A stretch of DNA of 26,471 nt from Lachnospiraceae bacterium UBA4292 (GTDB lineage: Bacteria; Bacillota; Clostridia; Lachnospirales; Lachnospiraceae). The translations under genes were made by a program, and so were the position numbers. Each line of letters opens with the position of its first letter. Within the stretch, counting starts at the first letter, position 1. A model generated the notes under the pieces. It did not search any database. It saw nothing but the letters and a program-made list of their open reading frames with translations, and had not been told where the DNA came from. Where the stretch lies: the NCBI GenBank assembly GCA_002395865.1, contig DGVE01000098.1, positions 860 through 27,330 on the forward strand. The letters run 5' to 3'. This document shows positions 23,415 to 26,471 of the stretch, piece by piece.

Positions 23415-25661
23415 TTGAATAAAGATAAGAAAGGCGGCCTGATAAAAGCCGCGAAAGATTTTTGGAAGACTCTGGACCGCAGCATGTATGTGGATGAAAG
23501 ACTGGTGGCAAATCTGAATGCCCTTACTTTCGTCAGCGTATTTACCGCGGCGCTGGGTCTTATGCTTGTGATAATAAACATTACATCGGGTTCGCCCGTA
23601 AAAATGGCTGCTTCGGCGCTTACACTTGCAGGAGGCTTAGGCTGTGCGTACTGCGCGAAGATACGTAAAAACCGTACGGCAGCTGTCGCAATACCGACGG
23701 TGTTCTGCGCCGTTGTATTTACGGTGTACGCATTTACCGGCTTCGCTGAGGGAACTGGAATACTGTGGTCGATTCTCATGCCGATCGGACTCTGCTATTT
23801 CGTCAGTGTGCGTGTCGGCATCATTCTTTCAGCGTACTATTCCATACTTTATATGGTCATATTTTACTCGCCTCTGCGTGAAAGCATGAGCCCATACTAT
23901 ACTGAGGCTTTTCTCGACCGCTTTCCCATAGCTTACATCAGCCTTTCGGTGTTCACCGGTATGGCGATGGCGCAGTACCACAGGATGGCGCTTCTGGAGA
24001 TCGACTACACCGACAGGTTGAACGAGGAGGTAAAGCGTCAGACCGCGGTGGCGGAGGAGAGAAGCAAAAAGATAGAGCAGATGTCGTTTCAGACCATCCA
24101 GACTCTCGCGAACGCGATCGACGCGAAGGACCCCTACACCAGGGGCCATTCCACCAGAGTAGCTCAGTACTCCGCCATGATAGCGCAGGCGCTGGGCTGG
24201 GATGAGGAGAGAATAGATGATCTGCGCTACGCCGCCATGCTGCACGATATAGGGAAGATAGGCGTGCCGGATTCAATACTGAACAACCCCAAGAAGCTCA
24301 CTGAGGTGGAATACGGTATCATAAAGTCGCACACTACCATGGGCGGCGATATACTGAAGAACAGGATAATGGTAAGGATGGCGGAGGACGTAGCCAGAAG
24401 CCATCATGAGAGATACGACGGAAAGGGATACCCCGACGGTCTCAAGGGAGAGGAGATACCTGAGGGCGCGAGGATCGTGGCCATAGCGGATGCGTTTGAC
24501 GCCATGAGCTCCAACCGTATCTACAGAAGAGCCTGCGACAGGGAACACATAATGAGTGAGCTTGAGCAGGGAAAGGGCAGGCAGTTCGACCCCGCATTTA
24601 CAGATTTGTTTATCGAGCTTTGGAATTCAGGCAGAATAGAGCATATACTCGCGGAGGAAAATGCTTCAGACAGCGAGAGCATGGAGGCGTCCTCAGCCCT
24701 TCTCAAGGATGTCATGGAAGCATTCGTTTCACAGGGGGCTTCCGACAATATAGATATCGCGACCGGCATTATGAACAGGACCGCCGGTGAGGCAGCCATA
24801 GCGCAGGCCATGAAGTCCGAGGGAGGCTGCTTCACTTTCTTCGACGTGGACAATCTGAAGAAGATAAACGACACTCACGGTCATGAGGCGGGTGACCGCA
24901 TCCTGAAGATAATGGGTGACGTCATGAAGGAGAACGGTGAGAACTGTGTCTGCTGCAGACTCGGAGGCGATGAGTTTCTTTGCTTCATGAAGAATTCCTC
25001 GAGGGATGAGGCCAGAGAGAGAGTCGAGAAGATCAGGGCGGAATTTACCCTGAGAAAGAAGGATGACCCCGAGGTGAATGTGGCTTCACTGTCAGCCGGC
25101 ATGGTGATGACAGACCCTGAGGATACCTACCTGAACGCCTACAACAAGGCGGATAAGGCGCTCTATCACGTAAAGCAGAACGGAAAGGGAGAGTACTGCT
25201 TCTACAATGATGATGACGACGAGGAAGCCTATGAGCAGATAAATGTAAATAAGCTCGTGAACGGCATCAAAAACAGCGGAAGCTACAACGGCGCCATGAA
25301 TGTGGAGTACAGGGAGTTCGCGAAGCTCTATGAGTTCGTCACGAACCTCGAGAAGCGCTTCTCACATCCATTCAAGCTGGTCATGATCTCGCTCGAGCTT
25401 GGTCCCGGTGAGACGATAAGGTCGGAGGAGCTTGAGAAGGCCATGTACTACATGGAGCAGTCGATAAGGCAGACCATGAGGAGCGTTGATGTGCTCACGC
25501 GCTACAGTAGACAGCAGTTCCTTGTCATTCTGCTCGGAGCGGATGATAAAGGCGTGAAGATGGCGGTCGACAGGATATTCAGAGGCTACTACAAGATGAA
25601 CGGAAGCGGGGCATTCTCGCCTTCGTACTCCGTGGCCGATACACAAAAAGCAGGGGAGTAG
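23415..25661 (+). CDS. membrane HD-GYP / GGDEF cyclic-di-GMP protein
   Basis: A 748-residue protein that should both make and degrade cyclic di-GMP or related dinucleotides. Five to six transmembrane segments lie in residues about 32-188, then a short coiled coil (about 195-225). The HD-GYP domain (about 225-400) has RGHSTRVAQYS, MLHDIGKIGVP and HHERYDGKGYPDGLKGEEIPEGAR, all key residues present. A GGDEF domain (about 440-580) has DVDNLKKINDTHGHEAGD and an intact LGGDEF near 516. The last ~120 residues look like a second GGDEF fold with the signature replaced (RSVDVLTRYSRQQFLVILLG), so probably non-catalytic. Start is TTG at 23415 after GAGAGAGGTAA. It follows the lipoprotein gene by 21 bases, which may make that lipoprotein an input partner (inference). 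Confidence 0.92.
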   Translation: MNKDKKGGLIKAAKDFWKTLDRSMYVDERLVANLNALTFVSVFTAALGLMLVIINITSGSPVKMAASALTLAGGLGCAYCAKIRKNRTAAVAIPTVFCAVVFTVYAFTGFAEGTGILWSILMPIGLCYFVSVRVGIILSAYYSILYMVIFYSPLRESMSPYYTEAFLDRFPIAYISLSVFTGMAMAQYHRMALLEIDYTDRLNEEVKRQTAVAEERSKKIEQMSFQTIQTLANAIDAKDPYTRGHSTRVAQYSAMIAQALGWDEERIDDLRYAAMLHDIGKIGVPDSILNNPKKLTEVEYGIIKSHTTMGGDILKNRIMVRMAEDVARSHHERYDGKGYPDGLKGEEIPEGARIVAIADAFDAMSSNRIYRRACDREHIMSELEQGKGRQFDPAFTDLFIELWNSGRIEHILAEENASDSESMEASSALLKDVMEAFVSQGASDNIDIATGIMNRTAGEAAIAQAMKSEGGCFTFFDVDNLKKINDTHGHEAGDRILKIMGDVMKENGENCVCCRLGGDEFLCFMKNSSRDEARERVEKIRAEFTLRKKDDPEVNVASLSAGMVMTDPEDTYLNAYNKADKALYHVKQNGKGEYCFYNDDDDEEAYEQINVNKLVNGIKNSGSYNGAMNVEYREFAKLYEFVTNLEKRFSHPFKLVMISLELGPGETIRSEELEKAMYYMEQSIRQTMRSVDVLTRYSRQQFLVILLGADDKGVKMAVDRIFRGYYKMNGSGAFSPSYSVADTQKAGE

Positions 25662-25675
25662 AAAAAGTACAAACT

Positions 25676-26471
25676 GTGAAGATACATGAGCTGAAGTATT
25701 CCGGCACCAACACCTACCTGATAGAGGGGGACGCGGGAAGCCTGCTCTTTGACACCGGCTGGGCAGGGACCTTTGGGACCTTCTGCGCCGCTATGGGGGA
25801 GGCGCATCTTCGGGTGCAGGATATAAGATATATACTTATATCGCATTTTCATCCGGATCACATGGGTATTGCGCAGTCTATAGCGGATAAGGGCCCGGTG
25901 ATAGCGGTGGCCGATGTGCAAAAGGGTCACATGCACGACGCTGACGATGTGTTCGAGAAGGAGAAGAACAGGGAGTTTGAACCGATCGATGAGGGCCGTG
26001 TGAGGTATGTGGCGCTTTCCGAAAGCAGGGAGTTTCTCCGCAAGCTCGGAATAGACGGGGAGATAGTTCACACGCCCGGCCACAGCGACGACAGCATCTC
26101 ACTGTGCCTTGACGACGGCAGTCTGTTCGTGGGCGACCTGAACCCGATCTATGAGCTGGAACTGCATGCGGGCACCGAGATCGGGGAGAGCTGGAGAAAA
26201 CTTCTTGACAGATCCCCGAAGAGGGTATATTACGGTCATGCACCTTCGGCGGTGCTATACCCCGTTAAGCCTTCCGGGCAGGCCGCTCCGGTAGACAGTG
26301 ACCTGTACGATACGGTAGCGCGGATCATGAGATACATCGACAGAGGAATGAGTTTTGAAAAAATAGAAAGGAAAACAGGTGCCGCGCGCGGCTTTATAGA
26401 GGATGTGGCGAGGATGTACCTCACACATAAAAACGTCGGCGTGCAGGGAATACTGGACAGGATAGAGATAA
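25676..26471 (+). CDS. MBL-fold metallohydrolase (runs off the window)
   Basis: The frame is open from GTG 25676 to the last base, 265 complete codons without a stop. The metallo-beta-lactamase motifs are SHFHPDHMG (HxHxDH), TPGHSDDS, VGDLNP and YYGHAPS. A helical C-terminal extension (VARIMRYIDRGMSFEKIERKTGA...) is likely a recognition segment. It resembles cytosolic MBL hydrolases of the lactonase or thioesterase type; substrate unknown. The start is weakly supported: GGGGAG is 17 bases away and no other in-frame start lies between the previous stop and this GTG. It follows the HD-GYP/GGDEF gene by 14 bases. Confidence 0.82.
   Translation, partial: MKIHELKYSGTNTYLIEGDAGSLLFDTGWAGTFGTFCAAMGEAHLRVQDIRYILISHFHPDHMGIAQSIADKGPVIAVADVQKGHMHDADDVFEKEKNREFEPIDEGRVRYVALSESREFLRKLGIDGEIVHTPGHSDDSISLCLDDGSLFVGDLNPIYELELHAGTEIGESWRKLLDRSPKRVYYGHAPSAVLYPVKPSGQAAPVDSDLYDTVARIMRYIDRGMSFEKIERKTGAARGFIEDVARMYLTHKNVGVQGILDRIEI

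Overview
The window reads as a chromosomal segment from a Gram-positive anaerobe of the class Clostridia, most likely a Lachnospiraceae-type gut or rumen bacterium. This is inferred from the relA / MBL hydrolase / hemZ order, lipoproteins with clostridial signal peptides, BspA-type leucine-rich repeats, strong AGGAGG ribosome sites, sigma-A promoters of the TTGACA-17-TAAAAT kind, and several GTG and TTG starts. No species is claimed. All genes found lie on the plus strand; no tRNA, rRNA, CRISPR array or transposase was seen.

Layout. (1) Positions 1-4576 are a GC-rich core block: a possible gene tail, bifunctional RelA/SpoT, a glyoxalase-II-like MBL hydrolase and HemZ. (2) Positions 4586-7377 hold a consensus promoter, an XRE regulator and an unusual one-pass membrane protein: cytosolic ImmA/IrrE-type metallopeptidase, transmembrane helix, long Thr/Glu stalk, BspA-like domain outside. 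(3) Positions 7382-10404 hold small accessory units: a 133-residue orphan, an HTH protein overlapping an AlbA_2/HATPase regulator, and an XRE gene overlapping a short Rpn-tail-like gene. (4) Positions 10522-16937 are a visibly AT-rich block of zinc-ribbon membrane proteins and lipoproteins with C-x2-C/GH repeats; one lipoprotein gene is split by a single-base frameshift at a seven-T run. (5) Positions 16992-18951 hold an HTH-AAA-PDDEXK protein behind a large palindrome that overlaps its -35 box. (6) Positions 18988-26471 return to GC-rich sequence: a CbxX/CfxQ-type AAA+ protein behind a second palindrome covering both its -10 box and its Shine-Dalgarno site, a large lipoprotein, a membrane HD-GYP/GGDEF protein, and an MBL hydrolase running off the end.

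How parts may work together. The XRE/ImmA pair resembles repressor/anti-repressor-protease pairs, but the protease is tethered to an extracellular LRR domain, suggesting a one-protein surface-to-repressor signalling route (inference). The promoter regions before the 133-residue orphan and before the zinc-ribbon block align without gaps over 86 bp (59 identities by hand count), so the two units are probably co-regulated or derive from a duplicated control region. The zinc-ribbon block looks like an envelope-associated cassette of unknown function.
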